From NCBI RefSeq assembly GCF_003589595.1, contig NW_020653200.1, forward strand, positions 797,626 through 861,625: 64,000 bases of DNA. The letters are read 5' to 3'. This document shows positions 32,601 to 47,600 of this stretch, in pieces. The translations under genes and the position numbers were made by a program. Position 1 is the stretch's first letter. The number at the start of each line of letters is the position of its first letter. Below the pieces are notes generated by a model. The model saw only the letters and a program-made list of their open reading frames with translations, was not told the DNA's origin and made no database searches. Origin of the DNA: Hyposmocoma kahamanoa (Eukaryota > Arthropoda > Insecta > Lepidoptera > Cosmopterigidae).

Positions 32601-35600
32601 CGGACCGCCTACGCGAAACGCACGTCTTTTTCGCTCTTATTGCAAGGACATAAAACTTTTATCAAACCAGCTCAAGCCAATTCCTTGAGTCCCTTATTGT
32701 ACGAGTGTTCAATAGTTACTAGTTAGACATGTACGATAGACAGATAGAAATTTAGCACTTCAAAACGGGAATAAACGCGAGATTAGTTTAATAGGTACAT
32801 GCAAATGCACACATACCCATTATCCCGACGACGTGCCGGCTATGTTGCACGGGCCATAATCACGGTCAGACCAAAAATGTATATGTTACGAAATTAGGCT
32901 AGCGGATAAGCTCATTTTAGCAATTTTATACTTTTGTTTTTACTGCATTTTAGCCTTATTTAATCTTTTAAAAATATTTAACAAATAACGGAATGCAGTT
33001 GAGCTGTGTTGACGGAGTTGAAAACTTGAACAACCATTTTGTGTTTTCTTTATAAATAGAGATGACGGTAATTAAATAATTGCGATCGTGAATTCTATTA
33101 TTGAAATTAGTATCCCAGTATTCGGAAGGCGAACTCTCACGATCTGTGATTTTACCGATTCCACCTCGCACGAATTCGCGCCAACGCACCATAGGTAGAG
33201 GCTCGTCTGTTGCGACCCAGACGCGTCCGAAGCCGTGCATGGATTATATCCTTAGCAAAAAGAGGATGGAGCAGGTGCCCTTCGAAGTGTTGTTATTCTG
33301 TAATTAGTTAATTTTTATAGTAGTATGCTGTAGAATGCTGTTGGTTTACGTTAGTGCCGTACGAAGTCGTCACCATGCGTAGTATAATAGGAGAAATATG
33401 GTAACTTCATGCAAACGTAGCAGCGTGTCTTGTATGTGTGCACGCCCGCCCGCCACACGCCGTGTCCGGACGCACACATTCGCGTCATCTCACGGTGTAC
33501 TCTCGTTGCAAAGCGCGTGTCGTCTCACGCGTCATTAAATATTATTGAAGTGGTCACTCGGTGTTTAAAAAATGATATCAAATAGTACACGTGTTTATTG
33601 TTTTGTTTGTGGTAGTTTGAACGAGAGTGCCAGAATTGTTCAGCATTTTGTTTCCATTTCATAATCATACTTCATAATCAAGATAACAATCCGCAATGTT
33701 GGTATAAAATATCAAAATGTACTCATTGCAATACTCACTGCATTTAACAGAGAATAACACGAGAATACTGTGATGAATGCCTTCATTTTTGTGATGAACA
33801 TCTTCACCAATTATGTTTACATCCTGTAGATACAACTAAAATAATAATGTAACAACCCTACGCTCGTAGAGGCATTTACGCGCCGTCGCTGTCGTTCGCC
33901 ACCGGGGCATGTTTACCTTTGAAATAACTTGATTGTTGTCAAACTTTTCTCGGCTTCATAAGAACATATTATTATTGTTTTCGGTTCAATACGTACTAGC
34001 AACCACAAATAGCAATTACAAGACAACTAACTAACAAGAATAACATTTAAAACCTTTAAATTTGTCGATATATATACATCCGGTAGTCGACTTAGCGAAA
34101 ACAGGTAAACACGTGTGATATTTGACAACCTTGGTGGCCTAACGGTTTGTACTATGACCGCTAGATGTGGTGGTCAAGGGTTCGATTCACGGTAGGACCA
34201 ATTTATGGTCGTTTGACACATTATTACTATTATGTTTTTCTTTTCTCAGCCTGTTGGCTGGCTTTAACTATATACGTTTACGGACCGAAATCAAGTAATT
34301 GCACTATGGTGTATATCTATGTTTAGGGTGTGTTGTGTTAACAGCCTATTTTGTCTTCTATCAGCATGAACTGTGGCTGTATTTTAAGCTATTAATCGCT
34401 AGAAGTTGTTTGCGTTAATTTATAAATGATTACAAATCGGAATGCGATTCATTTCCTTTGTTTCATCGTAGTTTGTGTCATCCTACACAATCTTGCTCTA
34501 GTCTCGCACAGCTACATCGACATTGTTGAAGTCGTTCCTTTCTTTAATCATTAACTAAAAAGGAAGAGACCTGGAGGCTCGTGTTATCGAGTTTAATCAA
34601 ATAGTTTAAAATCTCGTAATGTATATTATTAAAATGTGTTGGTTCTTCTACTATTTACACATTGTGTTAGTGTCTTAAGTTTTCGCTAAAGTCTGCCTGT
34701 CGCAGACACTTGGTTATTACCAACGTTCGTCTGTTTAACTGCCTCGGTGGACGAACGATTACCGTCCTGGTCTGCCATGCAGATGAGAGGTTCGTTTCCT
34801 GAGTCGGGAGAAATATTTGTATGGCCTACAGTTATTTCTCTCCTGAGTTAAGGTGTAATTTATGATTGTCTATGTGTGTATCCATGGCACCCGCGATACA
34901 GGGTTTCCCTAGAACGGTGCAATGAGTGAGTGCGTTATTATTATTATTGTTATGTTTGATCCGTTTTTATCGATATTTCGACGGCTAAGTCCGTAGTCGT
35001 GTATAGCAGCCATATAGCAGTCGGGAAGGTTTGCAAGCAATCGGCAATCGCTGCATTCCAATTATTATTTTGCACTTGCCCTAAGAATGCAGCTCGTATG
35101 ACTTATATACTATACATAGCATAATACTAGCTATTAACAACGAATCTATTGAAATCGCTAGGCTTGTCCTTAATTTGTTATAAAACACATCCCTCCGCAC
35201 CCCGCGCCTTTGCATCTCGTCCTGAACTGGCCGTCGATAACCTTGACGCATAGCATTTGCACGACTGCATACCGACAGGCCGACTGCCTGATTTTAAAAA
35301 CATTATTCAGTAAGGTACTTGTACATTTAATCTTTACTTCGATGGATTAGAAGCCAAATGGCGTAATATTGTCGGTCAACAAGCGTTGTACAATCAGCCT
35401 CAATATCATCTGGACGGTTAAAGTAACCAAATTGGCCAAAGCTACGTGCCGTTTAGAAAATGCAATAACCATATGTCATAGTGGTGAACATGAATTGAAA
35501 AACACACCTTGAATATTTTGAGCGTATGCATACATTAATCTATCTTATATGCATTGATCTCAAAGGTGGTCAACTTTATCTATACGCTCCCTATTGTGTA

Positions 35601-38600
35601 AATACTACACCATAGAGATTTACCAGAGCATCGTATTTTCGATTTGTCTTTTGAGCTGTTACTCGTTTTGTCAGTGTGCTAAATTTATAAACGATATAAT
35701 AAACGTTGTATAAAAAACGATATAAAATCCGTCGATTGGGTGGAGAATGTTCACTTTTGAAAGCTGACCTAGGTCGTACGTCTTGCGTACTACGACAAAA
35801 ACTCATATGCGGCAGTTACCTGTCGGCAGTGACACATATACATATACCTAAGAAGATACTTTAGGACATTGTCTTATCATGCTGGCCCAATACATGCAAT
35901 TTTAATTGCGATATTTTATCTCTTCTGGTTCCTATTATCTATTAAACATTCACACACATGGATTCGAATACTCGACTTCTCTATTCAGTAGAAATTGTTT
36001 CCTCACTGTACTGCTACTATTTCTAAAAACATCAATGAGAAAAAGCAACCGGAACAGTGTACAAATGGGTCCAATAAAACAATCGAAATTTATTATTTAC
36101 ATTTTGGAAGTACGAATTTATTAACATGGAACACACTCATCAGCATTGAAATACCTCTGGAAATGTGAAATCTCTTCCTTTCCCTCGGAAAGTTCGTACG
36201 TACAATAATTACCTTACATTTAGTTATAATGACGTCTTACTATGTACATATATGTATATGACGCGTGACGTGTGCCTCAATGTGTAATATTCACAGACCA
36301 AACAAAATACTCCTCATAAAATTATTAAGTGACGGTATGGCAAAAGACAAAGAAACGTCGTAAACCAATCAAAGATTACATGTTGGGTACGATAACGTGT
36401 GTATATTTATTTATTAGGTCTTTGCCCTCTGCGTTCCCATCAAAGCATCTGTTACATTGCCGCTTTGCAATGGCAGCCAATGTGAGATTATATATGCCAC
36501 GGTGTTGACTGCACATGTGATAATCCAAATATTAATATAATTATAAGATCCTATCCAAATATCGAGTTCTAATGTTTTTGCGAGTGCTACACATTTAAAA
36601 ATTAAACTATTTTCTTGTATCGGCTGACAACCGTGACCATTGGGTCTATGAACTATTCGAAACGTTGATTTTTTAAAAAAAAAAAGAGATATTCACAAAT
36701 TAGATCAGAAAAATAATTTAATTTCAAATCCTAATAACTCTAACACGTTCCATTTCAGCGCAAGCGTGTTTTGTAGTTACAGTTAGTTGATGGTATTAAC
36801 CAATAATCCACTGCGCTGCTTGAACACAGCTTCAAAAGTTCGATATTTCATGTACAGTTTTCCTGACGATGTTTTCATTAACCGACAAATTGATTGACGA
36901 TAAAAGTTGTGTACAGTAATATTGTAATGATCAAAAGTTGCGTGTGGCATTATTCACCAAACTCAAGTGCTCTCGTGTTCATCGGGAACAGTAAGGAACT
37001 GTTCGTAATTGTCGGGCATTTATACGTCGACAATCAATATGGAGCTCGCTATCTGTCACATGATAAGTTCTAGATTAAAATTAATGCTGATAATCAATTG
37101 CGTTGTGCTACGAGTACACTACATTGCATTATTTTATTATAATGAGATTATGTACTGTATGTACTGATAGAAAAATGGTGGAGGAAAGTTGAAGTCGGCG
37201 TATATTTAGTCAGATTAGTATTATTTTTCAAAAAGATGGAACTGATCGCAATAGAAGGCGAAAGAAGTATCGGTATTCTTCTTTCGACTTCTCTATTCGA
37301 ATCGTTGCATGTGAAGATCCTTTACCTCAGCTTATGTCAATGCAAGACAGGCGTAAAGTATCAAACCAATTTTAGCGGGAAAGAAAACCTTTTACTTCAA
37401 TTAGGGTTTAAAATACTTGAAAACTTTGAACGCATTCTTTAGATGCGATTAATAAGGACATGGCACGAGAAGCTTTTATCAAAATCTATTTGACCTATTA
37501 ATACACACAGTGATTGCATCAATGAAACCGAGGTCCCGCTGCGCGTTCGTCATTTGCAATACCTTGAGGAGCGAACTGCAGATCCTATTGTGCTTGTGAA
37601 TCGCATTCAGACATGAATGCGTTTCAAAATGTAGGTCATTGGGATAAGCTAGAATCACAATAGACGGGCTAAGTAACATTGTATACGAGTACCTCCAGTG
37701 TAATCGTCGCTACTGTATCCGTTTGAGTTTGTTTTTTTACATATTAGCCATTGGTATCAAAGGCGACATTTCCTACAAGTGTACATAATTTTGTATGTGT
37801 AAAATTATAAATAAGTAACTAATCCTTCATGTAAATATCATTGGTTCTTAGCACATAATAATGTGCCTTTAAATCTGTATAAAGCACAAGTTCGATAGTG
37901 TATGGAGTCCTGCTCTCACCTTTGGGACGGCTCTGCCCAATACCAGTTAGCTGCATTGGACTCGGTGCAGCGAAAAGATACTTACTAACAACAATTCTCT
38001 TGTGGAGTCGAAGCTACAAAATCTCGACAATCGCAGAAAAGTTACCTGCTTGTCGGTTTTCTATCGGATACATTTCGGGGAGTGTGCGCATGAACTTTTC
38101 AATTTAGTTCCACCCTCCATCAGAAGGTCCGCAGCACTCCATTCTTATGTCGTTGATATTCCACCTATTCGCACTTAGCGCTTTGCTTCCTCCTTTCTGA
38201 TGCGTAAGGCAAAGGAATGGAATGCTCTATCTGTATTTCCCAAAAAGTACAATTTGGGGCTATTCAAGGCTAGACCGAATAGGCATAGCATAAGGCATAG
38301 CATAGAATAGGCATAGGCGTCGCTTAATCACAATTTACGTATTCTAAGTCATCATCATCATTTCAGCCGAAAGACATCCTCTACTGAACATAGGCCTTCC
38401 CCAAAGATATGCTAATTACATTTGTTTAATTACTAACTGTTGATTTCTTGACTATTGCGATGAATATTTATTACTTATGCCGCTAGGGGGTGCAGTTTCT
38501 CTGGTGCTGTTGCACTACGAAACTCTATACACACATATATATATTAAATATCTGTTAACAACTATGCCTCTTATGTAATGCAATTTTATGTCAAATTAAA

Positions 38601-41600
38601 GGAGTGTTATCTTTCCCTATCAAAGTGAAAAGGAGGAAATAACGGATCAACACATTACGCAGAAAAATATCAACACCAAATCCATCTTCTAAGTTACGTA
38701 GTGACTATTTCAAACTTGATGAGAGGTGATAGTAGCAGTAGGGCTCGTTGTGAAAGAGTTCGTCCAGGGAAGTATTGCCACCTTACCTATTTCTGTCGCC
38801 AAGCATTTATGTGAGCATTACTGCGTTCCGGTTTTAAAGGGTGCTGGTGAAATTACATGCACATGGACTTGTAAATTTATGTCTCAAGGTGACAGGCGCA
38901 GTGGTAGTGCTCCTCAGATCTTTGCGATTTAAACCTCAGAGTGGCGCTGCAACTGTTATGGACAGGCGTGTAGCTTACCGTCAGCCGCTTGTTCGTTCCG
39001 TCACTTGATATTACAAAAAAAATTATGGCGAAAGCAGATATACCTACTGATTAGTTCCTGGAAGGGCTAAGTTTAACATCTCAAAGTATAACCTCAATGA
39101 CAAGCACTAGCGATGGTGGCGTCATGTGATATTAGGTTTGACAGTGGCTCGCCGTTGGTTTGGGATCGTTAAGTATATGAAATAATATATTTTTTATATT
39201 CCAACTAGCTGTTGTCCGCGACATCGTCCGTGTAACTTACCCCTTTTCAGGAGTTGTTTTAATAAACCCTGAAATACATATTTATTTTGTATTTAAAGTG
39301 TCCAAACCATAAAGCAAATCGCACCATGTAGTATAAAGTTCCCATACAAATTGAAATATCCCATTTCACCCCTGTGGGTTGTTTTGAAAAAATGTCATGT
39401 CAATCTTGTACCATTTACATTATAGAATATATTTATACTAAGTTTGATCTTTGTAAGTTAAAGGAATACGATTTTTCATACCAATGTTTTAATCTTTTTT
39501 AATTTTGTTAGGGATTGAATTTCGAAACATCCCTTATTAGTACGCCTAAACCAAATAAAAGTTGCATACCCCCGAGTTTTCGCGTTTCTAGAACTATGTC
39601 CACTTGCCCTAAACTAAAGTACCGTCTTAAATCTATGCCTAAATTGATAAGCCATCCTTAATACAATGTACTAAGAGTCTCTTGCACTGCAAGCACTGGT
39701 TTAAGATGTACTTAAGTGGACATTGTAGTTTTTGCTGTGCGCACATCTACCAGTGAATTTATATATTATATAGATTAAAAATGATGATTGTGGTTTCAAT
39801 AATAGTGTGAAGCCACAATGTGTACATATATACACACATTTTTGTGACTACGATAATAAGTATATTGTATTTCTGATAACGAATTATATTCTAATGATGA
39901 ATGATGACTGTGAATATCCACAACTAATTAGGAAGGAATCATTTTACTATCTCTAAAACTGACATATCGTAAAGAACGAAGCAGTTTCGATGTTGGAAAG
40001 TTGAGTGACACTGAACAAAAGGTTGTACTAGATTTTTTGTTTTGTCTCAGCGTATTGTGCGCGCTGCTAGTTATGCTTTTTTGCTCTAAATAGACGTGCG
40101 GTTGTTCCGGATTGTACGTTAATATACATGCAATACTTATTTCGTCCTCTTTGTGGTATGAAACACATCTAAACGAAAGTCCACACGACATGTTTATTCT
40201 TCGGTCTATTTTGTTACTACATTGATTGAGATTATAGCTGGTGTCTATTGTATGATTCACTCGTGATTTCCTGCCGCCTTTATATTGCGCCATGCGCGTT
40301 TTTTCACGCCGATGTTACAAATATTTTTCTTTTTATCGCCCATCGACCGTATTTTTAAATGTTATTTATATATTTAATCTTTATTCATAGATAATGTAAT
40401 TTTTAAGCTTCTAAATTTAAAATTTTGTCGTTATAAATTTTTTCTTTCTTCTTCTGTCGCCTTGAAATCAAACATACTCCTAAAAATAAACATAATACAA
40501 CAAAATGGTGTAAGAAAATAATTTAAGCATTGCAAAGTAATCACAAAATATGTCTATCACTCATAATATGGGAAGTTTCCGTTGCATTAGAGTTGGTCCA
40601 GGGAAGTATTGCCACCTTACCTGCACTACGCTGTAATATGAGCAATACTGCGATCCAGTATGGGACTTGTCAACTTATGTCTCATGGTGACGGGCGCTGT
40701 GGCTGTGCCCGTCAGATCTTTGCGAGTTAAAGCTCTGAGTGGCATTGAAATTGCTATGGACAGGCGTGTCGCTTACCACCAGGCGCACCACTTGTTCGTC
40801 CCGTCACTTGTTATCATAAAAAAAGAATATCACTCTAGTAGTACGTATCATGAATGAAATTAATTGTATGAAGAATGTAATGTTGTAGTAACTAGCGATA
40901 TATGTATCCACTGAACTAGCGATAATTCCTGCTGCCTCGTTCGGGCGATAACGACACTTCGTCGAATTGGCTAGCGTAAAATGGAACCGCTAGCTTGCAA
41001 AATTCTGAGTACGATTTCTGTCAATGCAACTCTCGAAAAAGAATTAAATCTGTGGGTAGGCCTAGGCCTGATTAAACTTTTGTTCTCTTTAATATTTATC
41101 CCAGAATAATTAATAATTTGTCATAAAATTAAACTAAACTGCCGGGAGAAATATTTGTATGACCTGGACTTTCTCGCGAGTTTGGGTGTAATTTGTGGTT
41201 GTCTGTGTATCCATGGCACCCGCGGTACAGGTTTTTCCTAGTGCGGGGTTGTGTGTGCGTGTTATTAATATTACAAACCAACGATAATATGTTTTAATAC
41301 TGTGGTGTAAACACCACATCGACGCGACGCGTACATATGCATTTTTATTAACTTAACGCCGGGAGTTTTTTTTAATATTGGGATTAGAAAATGTAATAAC
41401 ATTGAAATGGATGGTATGATCCTATAGTCATGAATATGAAAAGAAAAATTAAGGTATTTATGCCTTTGAAGTTAAGGACATAAGGTCGTTTTTCTAATAT
41501 AAACAAGAATGTTTTATGGAATTTCATTCAAATATCAACCGTATGCAGTACTTCTTTATACTGGAAAGACAACAACGCTTTTACCGGTGAATAAAATTGG

Positions 41601-44600
41601 CCTAAAGCTTTATATGCATATTGTAGACAGAGTTACAAGAATTGGAGAGGACGTAGGTTGTATTTTTTTGTATCTAATAGAGCAATAAACATGTTTGACG
41701 TAACTCTACGTATGCCATTCTTCCATGATGAGTTATGAATGCCACCAGTACTATTCCATTGACACTTTTTTTTAGACTCAACTACCATTTTAGCAGAACA
41801 ACCAATATTGTCATAATTGTAACATAATTAATTAAGAATTACAATGACGAGTGGTTTCAAGAAAATTAGTGGAATTGAGGACCTGGTTACAGCAATGCGC
41901 TTGTACTAAAAAAACAATAAAGTTGATGTCCATGTGATGATTTTAGGTCCTAAACTGAATCGTAATACGAGTTCATGGTAAGGCCCCTGCTTGCTTTAGT
42001 GCAATTGCGCCGAGTTGAAGAAAATGGCATGATCCTAACCTAGCATGCCATTATTGTAGTAATATGTCGTTATAGTTGTTTTTCGTTTCGTTACACGATT
42101 GGAGTTAATAATATACCGGACAATACTTCAATTACCTGGTCATAATTTAGAAATTTTCTGTGATACCAGTTAGGGTCAGGTCAAAAAAAAAAGAAAAAAA
42201 AAAGGGTCTGGTAGGCCAGACCACCTGACGACGACCTCCCGACGGCCTCAATTTACAAAACTAACTTTTTTGTACTGGCTCGGATCTGAGTGTTTGTGGT
42301 ACCATGTCGTTGTTTCCGATTTCCATAACACAAGTGCTTTAGTTACTTACTTTGGGATCAGAGCAACGGATGTGATGTTGTCTATATTTACTTATTTATA
42401 TTTGTTATTACCTAGTCCAGAATCAATGTCGCAAAATTTGTTTTCGAATTGGTCCTGTCGTGAATCGAACGCGGGACTCTTCATTTAACGCACACGTGTC
42501 GCACCGGCACCGCTGGGCGACAGAGGTTGTCTGTTTGAGAGAGCGTTGTTATGTACCATTCGTTGAACCTACTGACCTGGTTCGGTTATGTACGTATATT
42601 TGTTTAAGTTTCTTTACAGTTAGTTAGCAGCTTTACGTGTATGTATTGTTTCGTCTCCTACGGCGATCTCGGTTTACCGGTTAATTTTTCTGGTCATGAT
42701 GAATTCTCGTGTTTGATTTCCTAGACAAACAAACCGATAAAAAAGCACGAATGGATTAACTTGCCTATTTGATCGAAAAAAGTTATTTACATAGAATGAT
42801 TCAGAATTTAACTATAAATGGATGAAACTAGGAAACAAACATTTAAGTATTGATTCTTTTTTTTATGACATTGTGTCGTCACTTGAGTGACGGAACGAAC
42901 AAGTTGTATGTGTGGCTGCTGGTAAGTGACACGTCTACCCATAAGAGCGTATGTACACTTATGTCCGGTTCGTATCAATGCCGAGTCCAAGAATTGACGG
43001 TCCGAAATGTTACAGGGGTCACTTTGTCTCTAGGTGTACAAGGGATATTCGAATCGGGCTTAGGAGCACAAGCGACATCCGAAGTGGGTCCGAGTTTTGT
43101 AGGTTTGTGTAGTGTCGAATTCGGAACGAATACGAATCGAATGCAGTCCGCAAGCGCGCTAACAGTTGCAGTGCCATTCAGAGCTTTAAATCGCAAAGAC
43201 CCGAGGGTGGCTGTTACTGAGTCCGTCACACTGAGACGTAAAGTTGACAAGTCCCATGTGCCTTAATTTTACAACGTCTTTACTTTTCAAAACGAGAATT
43301 CAGTAATGCTCGCTTGGTGGCAGAAATAGTACGGTGCTTCACTGGGCGTCAAGTCTTTTACTAGAAGATTTATTGCTATAAAATTCGTCTTGACTTCGAG
43401 ACTTAGAGATTAGAATCTCTTTTGCTTTCTGTACGCGTAAAAATTATATAACGTTTTCTAAATTTAATAATGGTGCCAAAGCCACCACATGCACGGCGTG
43501 CTGTCCATTATCGCATTACTATTTTTAAAACTTTTTTAATGTGGGTATTATTATTCTTTACAAGCTAAGCTTAAGGAAAGGAAAAGAAAGGAAAGGAAAG
43601 GATCGGTCCACGTATTTTTTTTTGAACTAGAAATGGAAACCAGCAACAATAAAATAATATAGAAAAATACAATTAGTATGAAATACTCCCCACTTGACTA
43701 CTCCAGACAATACTCACCTCCAAAACGGTCTACATGTCTAATGATTTAACGGTAAATCACGCGATCCAATAAAATGAGGGTTATGATTTATGAGCACTTC
43801 CTTTTATTTTGAGAATTTTGATGGGAGTGACGACGGTACGAACCTAAGAATAGTGAAGGAAAAGCGAATTCGAGAACGATTGAAAATTTTAATAGTAAGT
43901 GGCCAAGAACCAGTAAAGAGGGTGACACAAAGGTGGGATTACGACGAAGGAGATCATCATCGTCACGACTATTATTATAGTGTTCGTTTATTTTTAGTTG
44001 TTCTAATTTCAACGTATTGCTCGCCAATTTAATTTTATGTCTCGTCTACATACACATACATACTATTGAATTAGACTGCAACGCTACTCCTTCATCTTTT
44101 TTTTGGGAATAAAAGTTTTGTTTCTTGGTAATAAGTAATTGACTAGTTAGATTTGGGCTTGGATTTCTTATATCAGTGGTGATAGCCTATTGGGAAACTT
44201 TCTACTCCCATTCGTGATGTTTTCGGTTCGAATCCCTGTGGCGGCTTGTACTTGTGACTATAATTTCAAAGTTACGCACTTTTGTGAATGTTTTGTAGTG
44301 ATACTTCTCGCTAAGGGAGAAGGAAAGTAACGTTATATAACCGCCACATCGAAGACGCACTGGGCCTAAACTATCTCTTTAGATAAGACCCGTACCCACC
44401 AGTGGGACATAATTTGTTCGTGATGATTAGGATAATGATTTTCTTAAATTGACACCAACATTACAAGAATAAAACGTAAATTGTCGGATAAGTACGAGTA
44501 GTTAATGTATCGAATTAACTTTTGTATTACACAGGAAGGAGTGACGGGCGAGTGGCGCGGTGCGTGGGTGATGCTAGTGCGGCGCGTGCTGGCGTACTAC

Positions 44601-47600
44601 ACGGCGCCGCTGCCCGACACTGGCCCCAATATGTGTACAGTCGACCTGCGCAAGACACGATGCGTTGGTAAGTGTGTGTTTCTACTTCAGGGTTGGTCCC
44701 TTTTGGGTTGATTGCAGTCAAACTAATGGCAAAGCTTTGTGTTTAAACCAGGCTGACTACCGAGTTGCTCAGCGAGCGCGACGTGGGCCCAACTCCTAAA
44801 ACAATTTATTTTTGTACTTTTTTATATTTGGAACATTGATTTGGATAATTATTTATAACATCACTATTATCATTGTTGGAGTTGATCGCGTTCGCGCTAT
44901 AAGGTCATCAAAGTCATATTGTTTGTGTGGCCGTCTAATTTTGCTGCCTCTGAAAGATAAAAAAACTGTTTGTTTTGAAAGTGCATCTTGCGGAAGAGCT
45001 GCCTTTTCAACTGTGGGCACATTGTTGAAACAATTGGCCTGCCTGATATTTTACAATGGTTAAAACTCCAGAAACTTGCGTGTGTTGACACAAGTCATGA
45101 TAATTTTATCGCAATCTGATGAGTAATGATGGAACGCATACGACGGGACAATTATATAAACAAACATTTATATATATAAGGTAATAGACTTCTATTACCT
45201 ATACATGTCTCTCGGCGATGCGACACGGAGGGAAAGTACTTTCATCTGTTGTAAATAGGATATTTTGCTTCATGGCGTTTTGTTCAAAAGTAAAGGTTTT
45301 AAAAAGTCGCTCATCTGGGAATCGAATTGTTTAAATGTGAAAATAAAATCCTTTATTTTTTTGATGACAATAGAAAGGGTTCATTTATAAGGATTTATAA
45401 GAATTCCTTATAAGTAACATAGTATCTTAACTTAAAGGAATACCATTAAATTTTATATTTTTAGGAATATTTTTACCGTCGATATTCGTGTATATTATAA
45501 TAAACTTAATCTCAGTACAGAGTACTAAAAAACCGACCTGCCCTGTGTGAAAAGTCCTTCAACCCCTAGTTTGCCACCTTTAGCGCCCAGTTACCACGCT
45601 TTCATCAGAATCAGAATTCTATTTATTAAGCAACAACATTTAAATTCCTCTGAACAATACAACCGCGCGGTCGCCGCGTAGACCAAAGACCAGCCAGACT
45701 CGCCCGTGCGCTCGGGACGATCATTTAAGTTAATTAAATGCTTAATAAACAGAGCGTACTTTGCCATGACAGCTAACGTATACAGTCGCGTGAGCGCGAT
45801 AAAATTCGTGTCGAATAAAGGCCCCTTATGCTTTGGCCACATTACAAACAAACAAATACATTACAAATAATCCCGCACCTGGAACGCTTCCGCGGCCGCC
45901 TCTGTGTGGCCTGAGCATTAGTGGTGAAATCTTTTCCTCAAATTTAAATGGAACCACTACTAAGCTACTCTCTTTTCAACAGAAATAAAGAATCCTCAAA
46001 ATCGGTTAACAAAGTTAATAGTTATCGTATAACATACTTACAAAAAAAATACAGGCGAATTGAAGACCTCCTAATTTTTTGAAGTCGTTTAATAAAAATT
46101 AACTGAGTTATGAATAACCTGGGTAGTACAATCACCTAGAAGCGGGATAATCACAATTTTTTGGGCTTATAAAAATTTAATTAAATTTTGTCGTATTCAA
46201 TCAAGTCTGCGGACAATAAAAACGCTGTTAAGGAGCTGACATAAATTAAGTTTATGCGTAGCTGTATACATCTTAAAGAAAGTGTGTATCGTGTGAGTTA
46301 ACAGTTTATATATCTATACATATAGTTATTCGTAAAACAATTTTCAGTACATGCATCTTAAATTACGTATACACTGAACCACCTGTTCAATTCAAAATGC
46401 TTCAATAATACGCGACACACAAGGACGTCAATTCACGTAAGCCAAGTTATTTTGAAATGTGAACTTCTGTTTTATTCGCGTATAAATATAACTATATATT
46501 TATGTACCCACTAAAACGTATATAACGTCCCGTTTATCTGCGACAGATGTAACTGAGTACATTGTAAACATCAGTGTGAATTTGTTGTGTCTTATGAGCG
46601 ACTTGTTCGCCGCACATACTACATGGCGAGATTGATTCTCCTTACCACCTAAGGTAAAGTATTTCTACGTGAGCCTACATTTTAGGAGGTGAGGTGTGCT
46701 CAAAATTGCCGCTCAAAATTTATATGAATAAAATAAGAACAACAGTTGCCATCGGGCATCGGTGCAGCGCGTCGTTAAACCGCTGGGCAATTTTCCTTGT
46801 ATCTCCAGACAGTTTCCTAGTATCTCTTATGGATTCGGATTTCCCCATACTGTCCCAGTTAAAAAAAACACTAATCAATGTACTGGTAATGTGGTCGCAC
46901 GGTTACCATGCAGAAGTCCCAGGTTCAATTTCCGGGCCGGGAGAAATATTTGTATGGCCTTCATTTATTGTGAGTTTGGGTGTAATTTGTAGTTGTCTAT
47001 GTGTATGGCCATCGCACCCGCGACACAGGGGTTCCCTAGTGTAGTAGTGTAGTATGTTGAGTGTGTGCGTTATTATTATTTAAAAAAATCCTATATACTT
47101 TATACGTATGAGTACAAAGTATAAAGGGAATATTTAAATGGACGATAACGAAAGTATACGAATATATCACGTTATGCAATTTCTAAGTATAAGTATAAGA
47201 GAGAGATAAGTGAGATCCGTTGATAACCGAACGTGACTTTATGTCGAATTTAGAGACAATTGGGTTTTTACCTACCGGCTTGTTGCAGTTCGAATTAACA
47301 ATTCACTATCGCGTCCTTGGTCATGCTCACGATCACACGGCCCATACGTCTATTTTACGATCGTCGTAAAATCCTTCTCAGGTGTTTAAACTAAATGTGA
47401 TTCAGTTTTATAATTAACCTCCGTCGAATATGACTAGGGTTTCTGCTCATGGTAGCTATTTCCAAGAAGACCGCTAACTATTGAATCATCGTGATTCCTT
47501 GTATTGTTTCATTGTAGGGTTAGTGACTATAGACCGCAGATATTTCTTATCATTTGGCTGTATTAAAACCTGTTTAGTAAACACAATTCGTCGCCTTAGA

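Larger units (their letters stand above)
30625..44534 (+). other. ARAP-like 13.9-kb intron
   Basis: Splits PH2 between GWCYLK and EGVTGEW; nothing is missing from the fold. It contains many repeats (listed separately), a GC-rich patch around 33100-33540, and no supported exon. Confidence 0.75.

Noticed and set aside
42850..43266. 138-codon ORF and its antisense partner
   Set aside because: Both lie in the long family A retroposon; the same repeat elsewhere does not keep the frame.
44174..44245. tRNA gene suggested by A-box and perfect B-box
   Set aside because: No cloverleaf or acceptor stem pairing, and a SINE body follows, so it is a SINE head.
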